Shown here: positions 1 through 5,325 of the stretch, piece after piece | Numbering within the stretch: position 1 is the stretch's first letter | How the letters are laid out: each line of letters begins with the position of its first letter | DNA from: Chloroflexota bacterium | GTDB lineage: Bacteria > Chloroflexota > Limnocylindria > Limnocylindrales > CSP1-4 | DNA: 5,437 nucleotides | NCBI GenBank assembly: GCA_013695255.1 | Contig: JACDAV010000160.1 | Location: forward strand, 1-5,437 | Reading direction: 5' to 3' | Translations under genes and position numbers: made by a program | Notes under the pieces: generated by a model | What the model saw: the letters and a program-made list of their open reading frames with translations, nothing else | The model's database searches: none | What the model was told of the DNA's origin: nothing

Positions 1-192
1 CGTCCCACCGCCGAACAGCGACGCGGTGCCGACCCGCTCCGCCAGCCGGCCGATCGACACGGCGTCGCCGGCGGTGCGCCAGCGGTCGACCGTCCCGCCG
101 CCCTCGCGCAGCCGGTCGAGGACGGCGTCCGCCGAGCGCTCCAACCCGTACCCGTCGTCGCCGAAGAAGTAGCCGAGCGCCGGCCGGCTCAC
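1..192 (-). CDS. holA: DNA polymerase III delta subunit, N-terminal part (runs off left edge)
   Basis: HolA is the delta subunit of the clamp-loader complex, which opens the sliding clamp at replication primers. The 64 visible residues start MSRPALGYFFGDDGYGLERS and end near ASLFGGGT. This matches the family's opening: a short strand followed by a G-(D/E)-D-x-Y/F-L loop, an amphipathic helix, and then the selection of a segment ending S-L-F-G. The GTG start at 192-190 shares the four bases GTGA with the TGA stop of the upstream HD gene, and no separate Shine-Dalgarno is seen, so translational coupling is likely. holA near comEC is a common bacterial arrangement, which supports the call. Most of the protein lies outside the window, so intactness cannot be judged. 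This frame is also continuous with the comEC frame upstream, with no stop codon between them. Confidence 0.85.
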   Translation of the reverse strand, partial: MSRPALGYFFGDDGYGLERSADAVLDRLREGGGTVDRWRTAGDAVSIGRLAERVGTASLFGGGT

Positions 193-803
193 GAGCGCCG
201 TGGCCCCGCTGCCCGAAGCGCGGCGCCGGTCCAGGGCAACCGGTCGACCTCCTCTGGCCGGATCCCGGCCGCACGGCAGACGTCCGCCTCGAGCCGCTCG
301 GCGCGTCGACGGATCTCGATCCGCGTGGCCGCCGTCCAGCCATGGGCGTCCGTGGGAAAGCGGCGCTCCCACGATGCGAACCGGGCCGCCATCGGTTGGA
401 GCCGCTGCCCGGCCCGCTTGTCCGCGTAGGCCACGATCCGCTCCTCGCGGCTGGCAAAGGCGGCCCAGCGTCGGAAGCGGTCGCCGTCCGCGAGCCGGGT
501 GACCGGGTGGCCCGCCACCGCCCGCGCAAGCTCGGGGTGACCTCGGCGTGCCAGCCAGTCGGCGGAGCCGTCCCCATGCCGGAGGCGGCGGGCGGGGTCG
601 TCCTCGGACACCAGCTTGTCGACATCGTGGAGGAGCGCCGCGGACTCGACGAGCGATCGGTCGATCGGCACGCCGGCGCGCGCGATCCGGGCGCCGAGCC
701 ATGCCGCGACCTCCGCCACCGCGCACGAGTGGCGCAGGAACCAGGCCGGGGGATCGAGGGTCAGGAGAAGGCGGGCGGCGTCCGTGCGCCCGGGGACCGT
801 CAT
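189..803 (-). CDS. HD-domain phosphohydrolase family protein, 204 aa
   Basis: HD-superfamily proteins are metal-dependent phosphohydrolases acting mostly on nucleotides or phosphorylated small molecules. The metal-ligand set H...HD...D is visible: H25 (in LRHSCAV), H59-D60 (in ALLHDVDK), H76 and H99 (AGHP) in the following helices, and D128 (VAYADKR). The HDxxK arrangement resembles the YqeK-type HD branch (HDIAK in the Ap4A hydrolase), but the substrate cannot be read from the sequence. The ATG at 803 is preferred because the frame upstream (to 1067) is Arg/Pro/Ala-rich and unlike the domain, and because a TANNNT box lies seven bases upstream. The stop overlaps the holA start (GTGA), so the two are probably co-translated. 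The ATG also forms ATGA with a TGA in the frame that may be the true comEC end. The protein is predicted soluble, and its role beside competence and clamp-loader genes is unknown. Confidence 0.85.
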   Translation of the reverse strand: MTVPGRTDAARLLLTLDPPAWFLRHSCAVAEVAAWLGARIARAGVPIDRSLVESAALLHDVDKLVSEDDPARRLRHGDGSADWLARRGHPELARAVAGHPVTRLADGDRFRRWAAFASREERIVAYADKRAGQRLQPMAARFASWERRFPTDAHGWTAATRIEIRRRAERLEADVCRAAGIRPEEVDRLPWTGAALRAAGPRRS

Positions 804-978
804 CGGGTCGATGGTACAGGCCCCGACTCGGCGGACGTTGCGGCCGCGCCCCCGAGCCCCCTGCGGCCGGACGAGCGCCCGGCGCGCGAGGACTGCGCTG
901 GATCCCGCACGCCCAGGCGGTCGTGGGGGCCGCGATCGGGCGCTCGGTCGAGGCCGTCCTTGCTGTCGTGGAGCTGCG
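804..978 (-). other. Unresolved comEC 3' tail / junction before the HD gene
   Basis: This 175-base stretch follows the last recognisable ComEC residues and precedes the HD start. No minus-strand frame has a stop codon inside it. The comEC frame continues as a Ser/Thr/Arg/Pro-rich sequence of no recognisable family and then runs out of frame through the HD gene. The frame that stops with TGA at 800-802 reads as a hydrophilic tail (LHDSKDGLDRAPDRG then Gly/Ser/Arg-rich) with mostly G/C third positions, and its stop overlaps the HD ATG. I infer that the real comEC product may end there after a one-base shift, possibly in a homopolymer such as the G runs at 848-863 or 924-928. No RNA gene or plus-strand gene is evident. 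Confidence 0.45.
811..816 (-). promoter_or_regulatory. Candidate -10 box for a leaderless HD-gene transcript
   Basis: On the minus strand TACCAT (816-811) fits the TANNNT -10 pattern. It is followed by seven bases (CGACCCG) and then the ATG at 803, the spacing expected if transcription starts at the A of the start codon. There is no Shine-Dalgarno upstream of this ATG, in keeping with a leaderless mRNA. No convincing -35 is present at 16-18 bp. If real, it gives the HD-holA pair expression independent of comEC. Confidence 0.4.
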
Positions 979-3363
979 GCGACCCGACGTCCGGACCGAC
1001 ACGCCCGACCGCTGCAGCGCGATCTCGACGGTGCCGTCGCGGTCGGTCCGAAGCACCCGCGCCCCACGCGCCGCGATTCGGGCGAGCGTCTCCGGGTTCG
1101 GGTGACCGTAGCGGTTGTCGGCGCCCGCCGAGGCGACGGCGACGGCGGGACGGACGGCCTCGAGGAACGCGTCGGTCGAGGCCGTCCGGGAGCCGTGATG
1201 GGCGATCTTCAACAGGTCGACCGAGGGCAGACCGCGGGCCACGATCGTGGGATCGACGCCCTCCTCGATATCGCCGCTGAGCAGGAAGCGGCGGCCATCG
1301 ACCTCGCCAAGGAGCACCACGGAGACGTTGTTGATGGCCGTGCCAGTGTCGGCCGGCGCAGCCGGGACCGTGCCGGGATCCGGCCACAGAACCGTGAGGC
1401 GGGCGTCGTCCAGCGTGAGCCGGTCGCCGGTCGCGAGGCGACCGTACGGGATGGCGCCGTTCTCCAGCCGCTCATCCCAGGCCGCATACCCGGGGCCTGG
1501 TCCGTGCATCCCCGGCTCGAGCACCCGACCGACACGGTACCGCGCCAGCAGGAGCGCCAGCCCCGCGACGTGGTCCTCGTGCGGGTGGGTCAGGATGATT
1601 GCGTCGACGCGGCGATCCCATGGCGGCAGCCGCTCGTCGAGCGCGACGAGCAGGCGGTCAGGGTCGGGTCCACCGTCGACGAGGATCCGGCCCCCGCGGG
1701 AGCCCTCGAGGAGGATCGCGTCCCCCTGGCCGACGTCGAGCACGACGATCCTGGTCCGTCCGTCCGGCCGATGGACGAGCACGACGCCCGTGATGGCAAT
1801 GGCGCCGGCCAGCACGGCGGCCGACGCACGCACCAGCCCCGAGGCCCGGGCGCCCGCCGGACGACGATCGTGGCTGCTCGTCGGTCGCTCACCGCTGAGG
1901 CTCAGCGGCGCGCGGGACCGGTCGTCGCGACGTATCGAACCGACAAGGCGCCGGCCCGCGGACGTGCCCACGACCGCGATCGCCACGGTTGCGACGACGC
2001 CGGCCAGGACTCCCGACGGCGGCGCCAGCTCAACGCTCGCCAGCGGCAGGGCGGCGAACCACCGCACGGTCGCGACGACCGTCGCCAGCAGACCCCACGC
2101 CGGCAGTCCGCCCACCACGGCCACGGCCCCCGGGATCCCGGGCAACAGGACCGCGAGGCCGCTCAGGAGGGCGATCGCACCGGCCGCCATGGCCGGCGCG
2201 ATCAGGGGCACCACGAGGAGATTCACCACGGGCGCGACGAGTGAGAGCCGGCCGAACGACGCGAGGATGATCGGCAGCGTCGCTGCCTGCGCGGCGAGCG
2301 AGACGCCAAGCCCTTCTGTCATCCAGCCGGGCAGGCGGTCGCGAGTGATGCGTGAGATCCAGGCGGTGAGCGGGGTAGCCCAGGCGATCAGCCCAGCGGT
2401 GGCGAGCGTCGAGAGCTGGAAACCGGCGTCGCGGATCAGCGCGGGGTCGATGAGCAGCAGGATCGCCACGGCCCACGCCAGCGCGGCCGTGGCCCGTCCC
2501 GCGCGACCAGATTCGCGTGCCAGCAGCACGACGCCAGCCATGGCCGCCGCCCGCAACACGGACGGCGAGGCGCCGACGAACAGCACGTAGGCGACGATCG
2601 CGCCCGCGGTCAGCAGCGAGCGCCGGCGCCGATCGAGTCGTCCGCCCAGGGCACCCACCGAGGCCCCCACGATGGCGATGTTCCAGCCTGAGATGGCGAC
2701 CACGTGGCTGGCCCCCGCGGTCGTGAAGTCCGCCGCCAGCTGCCGATCCACACGGTCTCGCAGCCCGATCAGGATCCCGGCAGCAAGGCCGGCCTCCGGT
2801 TCCGGGATGGCTCTCACCAGCGCGGCCGCGGCCTCGCGGCGCAGGCGTTCGAGTGGCGGCCCAGCGCCCGCCGAGGACACCACGAGCGATCGCGAGCGCA
2901 GGGTGCCGGCAATGCCGATCCGCCGGAGGTAGTCGCCGTACGGACCCTCGGGCGGGGCTTGGACCGCGCCGTCGACCGTCACCAGCTGACCCGGTTCGAT
3001 CGCCGGATAGCGGGGGAGCGTCGCGGCCACCCTGACGTCCTCCGCGACCAGGCGTAGCGTGGCCGGCTGCTGACCGTCCCGGGTGGAGGCCAGGCTCTCG
3101 ACCTCGGCGCGCCACGGTCCGTCGCCCTCGGGCAGCACCGCCTCCCCCGGCACGACGCCCGGCAGCAGCGCCAGTCGGGCAGCAATCGCCGCTCCGGCGA
3201 TCGCGCCGACCAGGAGGCGATCGCCCCGACGAAGGACGAGTCCCGTGGCGCCCACCGCCAGCGCGGCTGCCAGGACCAGCCACACGACCGGGCCCGGCGG
3301 TCCGGGATGGACGAGCAGCGCGGTGACCGCGGCGCCCAGGCCGGCGGCGACCGGTCTGCTCAC
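979..3363 (-). CDS. comEC: ComEC/Rec2-family DNA uptake channel with metallo-beta-lactamase domain (3' end unresolved)
   Basis: ComEC forms the inner-membrane channel that passes single-stranded DNA into the cell during natural transformation. About 795 residues are recognisable, a normal full length. In order they show N-terminal membrane helices (about 5-68), a soluble OB-like domain (about 80-165), and the competence domain (about 185-470) with AISGWNIAIVGA (223-234), SVLRAAAMAGVVLLAR (268-283), GFQLSTLATAGL (314-325) and a polytopic core. A final membrane helix (about 510-530) leads into a metallo-beta-lactamase domain with LDVGQGDAILL (542-552), THPHEDH (H593, H595, D597, H598), SGD (D698), AHHGS (H722, H723) and H754. 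The GTG start at 3363-3361 overlaps the comEA stop as GTGA and has no Shine-Dalgarno, implying coupling. Oddity: the frame has no stop after the domain and is open through to position 1. The left boundary given here is the end of recognisable sequence, not a stop codon. Confidence 0.93.
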
Positions 3364-4082
3364 GGGACGGTGACGAGCTCTCGGATCTTCTCGAACGTGG
3401 CGGGGCCGACGACCCTGCGCGTCTGCAGCTCGTCCACGGACGAGAACGGCTGTTCCTCGCGAGCCGCGATGATCTTCCCGGCCGTGACGGGCCCGATCCC
3501 CGGCAGCTCCTCGAGCTCCGCGGCTGTCGCGCTGTTCAGGGCGATGGGCCCCGAGGCCGCGGCGGAAGGTCCTGGCGCCGCTCCGTCTGGTTCCGAACCA
3601 CCGGCCGCGACGGCCACCGCCGGGTCGTCGCGCGAGGGAACGCGGACCTGGGCCCCGTCCACGAGCGGCGCGGCAAGGTTCAGCTCGAGGCTGGCACGCG
3701 CCGCGTCGACGCGCGGCCCGTACCCACCGGCAGCGGTCACCGCGTCACCCACCCGGGCGCCGACCGCGAGCCGGTAGAGGCCCGGTCGCGCGACGGCGCC
3801 CTCCACCTCGACGAGCGGCCCGCCTTCTGCCTGTGCCGCAGGCGGCGCGGTGAGAGCCGCTGCCGAGGGTGGCCGGTTGCCGTCGCCGGCCGAACCGTCG
3901 ATCGTGACCGTGCCGGCGCTCGATGAAACGGCGAGGATGAATGCGGCGCCGGCAAACGCCGCCGCGATCGCAAGGCCGATCAGCGCAACGACGCGCTGAT
4001 CGGCGCTGTTCGCTGGCGCCCGGCCGTCGGCCGCAGCGGCTGGTGCCTCGAGCGCGCGCCATGGCGCGGCCGAATCGTCCAT
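3360..4082 (-). CDS. comEA: ComEA-family helix-hairpin-helix DNA-binding competence protein, 240 aa
   Basis: ComEA is the membrane-anchored receptor that binds incoming double-stranded DNA outside the cytoplasmic membrane and hands it to ComEC. Domains in order are a short cytoplasmic Ala-rich N-terminus, one transmembrane anchor (31-52, starting VVALIGLAIAAAFAGAAFIL), a Ser/Gly/Ala/Pro linker, an SLBB-like domain (about 89-149, with VEGAVARPGLYRL, AGGYGP and LNLAAPLVDG), a second low-complexity linker (about 151-178), and a C-terminal ComEA helix-hairpin-helix (179-240, with LNSATAAELEELPGIGPVTA then SSVDEL and VGPATFEKI). The start is ATG 4082, because GGGAGGG (4094-4088) sits six bases upstream. 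A GTG at 4106 is in frame, but this Shine-Dalgarno would lie inside its product. The TGA stop overlaps the comEC GTG. Length and layout are typical of Gram-positive-type and Chloroflexota ComEA, and nothing appears broken. Confidence 0.93.
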   Translation of the reverse strand: MDDSAAPWRALEAPAAAADGRAPANSADQRVVALIGLAIAAAFAGAAFILAVSSSAGTVTIDGSAGDGNRPPSAAALTAPPAAQAEGGPLVEVEGAVARPGLYRLAVGARVGDAVTAAGGYGPRVDAARASLELNLAAPLVDGAQVRVPSRDDPAVAVAAGGSEPDGAAPGPSAAASGPIALNSATAAELEELPGIGPVTAGKIIAAREEQPFSSVDELQTRRVVGPATFEKIRELVTVP

Positions 4083-4128
4083 CGAGACCCTCCCGGCGGG
4101 TTGCACGGCGGGGGCTCGGCGACGGGAT

Positions 4129-4175
4129 CGACGTCCCGCTCAGCCGGGGGCACTTCCGGCGGGGGCGGGACGTCG
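4129..4175 (-). terminator. Strong two-part stem-loop between the small genes and comEA (terminator or leader structure)
   Basis: An 11-bp perfect inverted repeat (arms 4129-4139 and 4165-4175, CGACGTCCCGC on the minus strand) encloses a second 5-bp stem (GCCGG/CCGGC, 4156-4160 with 4143-4147) and an 8-base loop. A small 4x3 internal loop separates the stems. It lies 36 bases after the stop of the 71-72 aa gene and 47 bases before the comEA start. No T tract follows, so it would be a U-less terminator or a structured comEA leader. The 3' arm could instead pair with ATCCCG just downstream (CGGGA/TCCCG, 4134-4138 with 4123-4127), giving a mutually exclusive hairpin. The inverted repeat is seen directly; its function is inference. 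Confidence 0.5.
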
Positions 4176-4182
4176 TGCTCGA

Positions 4183-4188
4183 ACGGTA
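4183..4188 (-). promoter_or_regulatory. Weak candidate -10 box for comEA
   Basis: TACCGT on the minus strand fits TANNNT and would place a transcription start near 4176, at the first base of the 4129-4175 stem-loop, giving a structured leader of about 94 bases before comEA. No recognisable -35 is present, and a six-base degenerate match in GC-rich DNA is weak evidence. Confidence 0.22.
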
Positions 4189-4210
4189 TGCCGCGACGCT
4201 TAGCTGCGAC

Positions 4211-4426
4211 TTACCGCGGCACGGCGACCCCGTCGTCCAGCCAGCGGGCGGTGTCGGCCGAGCGGCGGCTGACCTCGGCCGCGAGGCGGGCGAGGAGCCG
4301 GCGGCCGGCACCCGCCCGGGCTGCGGGCAGGACGTCGGTGGTCGGGGGGCGTCGGCTCAGCCGCTCGCTCTCGAGCGTCTGGGCGACGTCGATGACGGTC
4401 AGGCCGAGGTGGAGTGGGTGCATCAC
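4211..4426 (-). CDS. Small hypothetical protein, about 70 aa
   Basis: I do not recognise this family. The product begins MMHPLHLGLTVIDVAQTLES, is soluble, and has a Pro/Thr-rich middle (RRPPTTD) and a basic amphipathic helix toward the end (RRLLARLAAEVSRRSADTAR), finishing WLDDGVAVPR. Support for coding comes from GGAG (4437-4434) seven bases before the GTG at 4426, strong G/C third-position bias throughout, and its position 21 bases after the stop of the 38 aa membrane-peptide gene, with which it probably forms a two-gene operon. The neighbouring ATG at 4423 is an alternative start with 10-base spacing. The TAA stop is followed by about 100 bases in the same frame that still look coding, so the protein might have been longer in an ancestor. 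It has no Cys and no known motif. Binding to the peptide or the divergent regulator is conceivable but not shown. Confidence 0.55.
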   Translation of the reverse strand: MMHPLHLGLTVIDVAQTLESERLSRRPPTTDVLPAARAGAGRRLLARLAAEVSRRSADTARWLDDGVAVPR

Positions 4427-4447
4427 GGGAGTTCTCCGGTTGGTGGA

Positions 4448-4564
4448 TCAGCGCCGGTGGTCGTCCGGCATGGTGTCGCGCGAGTCGACACCGCGGGTGA
4501 GGGCTGCGACGTCGAAGACCACCAGGCCGGCGACGACGAGGACGAGGAACATCAGTGCGTCCAT
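4448..4564 (-). CDS. Single-pass membrane micropeptide, 38 aa
   Basis: The product starts MDALMFLVLVVAGLVVFDVA, a single hydrophobic helix (residues 3-22), and continues with a short polar tail containing GVDSRD and ending PDDHRR. An excellent Shine-Dalgarno, AAGGAG (4577-4572), lies seven bases before the ATG at 4564, and a near-consensus promoter lies upstream, so translation is very likely despite the length. Acidic and basic residues in the tail suggest a cytoplasmic C-terminus by the usual topology rules, but with so few charged residues at the N-terminus this is uncertain. It is followed by the 71-72 aa gene after 21 bases. Small membrane peptides with a tail of this kind are, as far as I recall, found as hypotheticals in high-GC bacteria, but I cannot assign a function. 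It is too short for most gene callers. Confidence 0.68.
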   Translation of the reverse strand: MDALMFLVLVVAGLVVFDVAALTRGVDSRDTMPDDHRR

Positions 4565-4578
4565 CTGGACTCTCCTTC

Positions 4579-4632
4579 GTAACCGCTAATCCCGCTGTTT
4601 GTGGTTACCAAGATAGTCGCTTGCTCGTAACC
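4579..4632. promoter_or_regulatory. Three evenly spaced GTAACC/GGTTAC half-sites (candidate operator)
   Basis: GTAACC at 4579-4584, its reverse complement GGTTAC at 4603-4608 and GTAACC at 4627-4632 alternate in orientation and are each 24 bp apart, centre to centre. The outer two extend to CGTAACC, and the middle one lies in TGGTTACCA. They span the -10 and start of the minus promoter and the spacer of both promoters, which are positions where a bound protein would block transcription. The divergent CGNR protein is the obvious candidate ligand, but that is inference. Confidence 0.5.
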
Positions 4633-4638
4633 TGTCAA
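4610..4638 (-). promoter_or_regulatory. Sigma-70-type promoter of the small-peptide operon
   Basis: On the minus strand, TTGACA (4638-4633, perfect -35) is followed after exactly 17 bp by TATCTT (4615-4610, -10). This predicts a start near 4603 and a leader of about 39 bases before the 38 aa gene, with its AAGGAG at the end. The -35 lies inside the spacer of the divergent plus-strand promoter, so the two cannot easily be occupied together. One GTAACC/GGTTAC site lies between the boxes directly after the -35, and another covers the predicted start. Confidence 0.65.
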
Positions 4639-4650
4639 GACGCATATAGT
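4621..4650 (+). promoter_or_regulatory. Promoter of the CGNR regulator gene
   Basis: TTGCTC (4621-4626) and TATAGT (4645-4650) are separated by 18 bp. The -10 ends ten bases before the ATG at 4661, so the transcript would start at roughly 4657 with only a few leader bases. No Shine-Dalgarno precedes the ATG, which agrees with near-leaderless translation. A GTAACC site (4627-4632) directly follows the -35. Confidence 0.5.
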
Positions 4651-4660
4651 GGTGTCCACG

Positions 4661-5302
4661 ATGACGACCACGCACGCCCACGACCATGGCGCCGACCTCG
4701 AGCTGAGCCTCGACTTCGTCAATACCCTCGAGCACTGCGACACGCGCTCCCATGCCGAGTTCGGCCATACCCACGAAGCGCTCACCTCGCCAGACGTGGC
4801 ACTGGCCTTCTTCCAGACGCACGGCGTCGGCCATCGAGACGCGATCGAGGGGTGCGCGGATCGCATCCGGGGCGGCCCCGATGCCTGGCTCGAGAAGGTC
4901 AGGCGCGTTCGCGCCGCGCTGCGCGAGGTGTGGGACGCGGAGACGGAGCAGCGCGCCGTCGATCCAGCCGCCGTGGAGACCGTCAACGAGGTGCTCCGTC
5001 ACCGGCCGGCGATCCAGCTGACGCAGGGGCGGGACGGTCTGGGCGTGGGCCACCGGCATCTCAGCGACCCCACGGACGAGGCGCTCGCACGGCTCGCCGA
5101 GCCGCTCGTGCAGGCGATCGCCCGAGGTCAGACGGATCGGTTCCGTGTCTGCGCGAACGACGAGTGTCGCTACGCGTTCATCGACGAGTCGCGCACCGGC
5201 CGTCGGCGCTGGTGCGACATGGCCACCTGCGGCAACCGGGCCAAGGTCGCCAGGCATCGGGCGAGGGCTCGCGCGGGCGAGCCAGGGGCCGTGCCGAACT
5301 AG
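4661..5302 (+). CDS. ABATE-domain / CGNR zinc-finger transcriptional regulator, 213 aa
   Basis: This family combines an N-terminal ABATE domain (putative stress-induced transcription regulator) with a C-terminal CGNR zinc finger thought to bind DNA. The ABATE domain opens with the characteristic LSLDFVNTL (residues 15-23). The zinc finger shows C164-x4-C169, then C185-x4-C190 within RRRWCDMATCGNRAKVARHR, so all four ligands are intact and a basic tail follows. The length (about 200 residues) is normal. The N-terminus is His-rich (THAHDHG, H5, H7, H9). The start is taken as ATG 4661 because an in-frame GTG at 4649 overlaps the promoter -10 box and would not be on the transcript. The gene diverges from the small-peptide operon across a 96-base region with shared promoters and repeats, which suggests autoregulation plus control of the peptides. 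It ends 18 bases from the convergent oxidoreductase gene. The ligand or stress sensed is unknown. Confidence 0.92.
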   Translation: MTTTHAHDHGADLELSLDFVNTLEHCDTRSHAEFGHTHEALTSPDVALAFFQTHGVGHRDAIEGCADRIRGGPDAWLEKVRRVRAALREVWDAETEQRAVDPAAVETVNEVLRHRPAIQLTQGRDGLGVGHRHLSDPTDEALARLAEPLVQAIARGQTDRFRVCANDECRYAFIDESRTGRRRWCDMATCGNRAKVARHRARARAGEPGAVPN

Positions 5303-5325
5303 ACCGGGGGCCGTGCCGAGCTAGA
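5285..5325. repeat. Imperfect tandem duplication carrying bidirectional stop codons
   Basis: GGGGCCGTGCCGAACTAGA (5285-5303) recurs as GGGGCCGTGCCGAGCTAGA (5307-5325), a 22-bp period with one mismatch (A5298 versus G5320). Each copy contains CTAG, which reads as TAG on both strands. The first copy supplies the plus-strand stop of the regulator (5300-5302), and the second supplies the minus-strand stop of the oxidoreductase (5323-5321). It looks like a recent slippage duplication at a convergent gene junction. Confidence 0.75.

Noticed and set aside
895..1010. Plus-strand peptide resembling a protein segment (HAQAVVGAAIGRSVEAVLAV)
   Set aside because: The flanking sequence in the same frame is Arg/Pro junk without a plausible start. 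It is the complement of the possible comEC tail frame and no family is recognisable.
804..1067. Upstream in-frame extension of the HD protein
   Set aside because: The extra 88 residues are Arg/Pro/Ala low-complexity sequence overlapping the comEC metallo-beta-lactamase end. The ATG at 803 has promoter-like spacing and begins the domain.
616..2244. Long open plus-strand frame opposite comEC
   Set aside because: Its product is dominated by Arg, Gly, Pro and Asp with no domain. It mirrors the strongly supported comEC coding strand and reflects low stop frequency in GC-rich DNA.
2990..3010. GGTTCGATCGCCGG resembling a tRNA T-arm
   Set aside because: It lies inside comEC coding sequence and no acceptor or anticodon stem can be formed around it.
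2030..3283. 417-codon minus-strand frame overlapping comEC
   Set aside because: It is Arg/Gly-rich and has no motifs, whereas the adjacent frame encodes all ComEC landmarks with correct spacing.
4101..4589. Plus-strand frame through the small-gene region
   Set aside because: It is Ser/Arg/Thr-rich without a domain or ribosome binding site. The minus strand has two ORFs with good ribosome binding sites and a promoter.
4649..4660. Earlier GTG start for the CGNR protein
   Set aside because: The GTG overlaps the TATAGT -10 box, so it would not be transcribed from that promoter. The ATG at 4661 directly precedes the conserved domain.
4586..5257. Minus-strand frame antisense to the CGNR gene
   Set aside because: It covers the same codons as the well-supported zinc-finger protein, has no motif, and would cross the shared promoter region.
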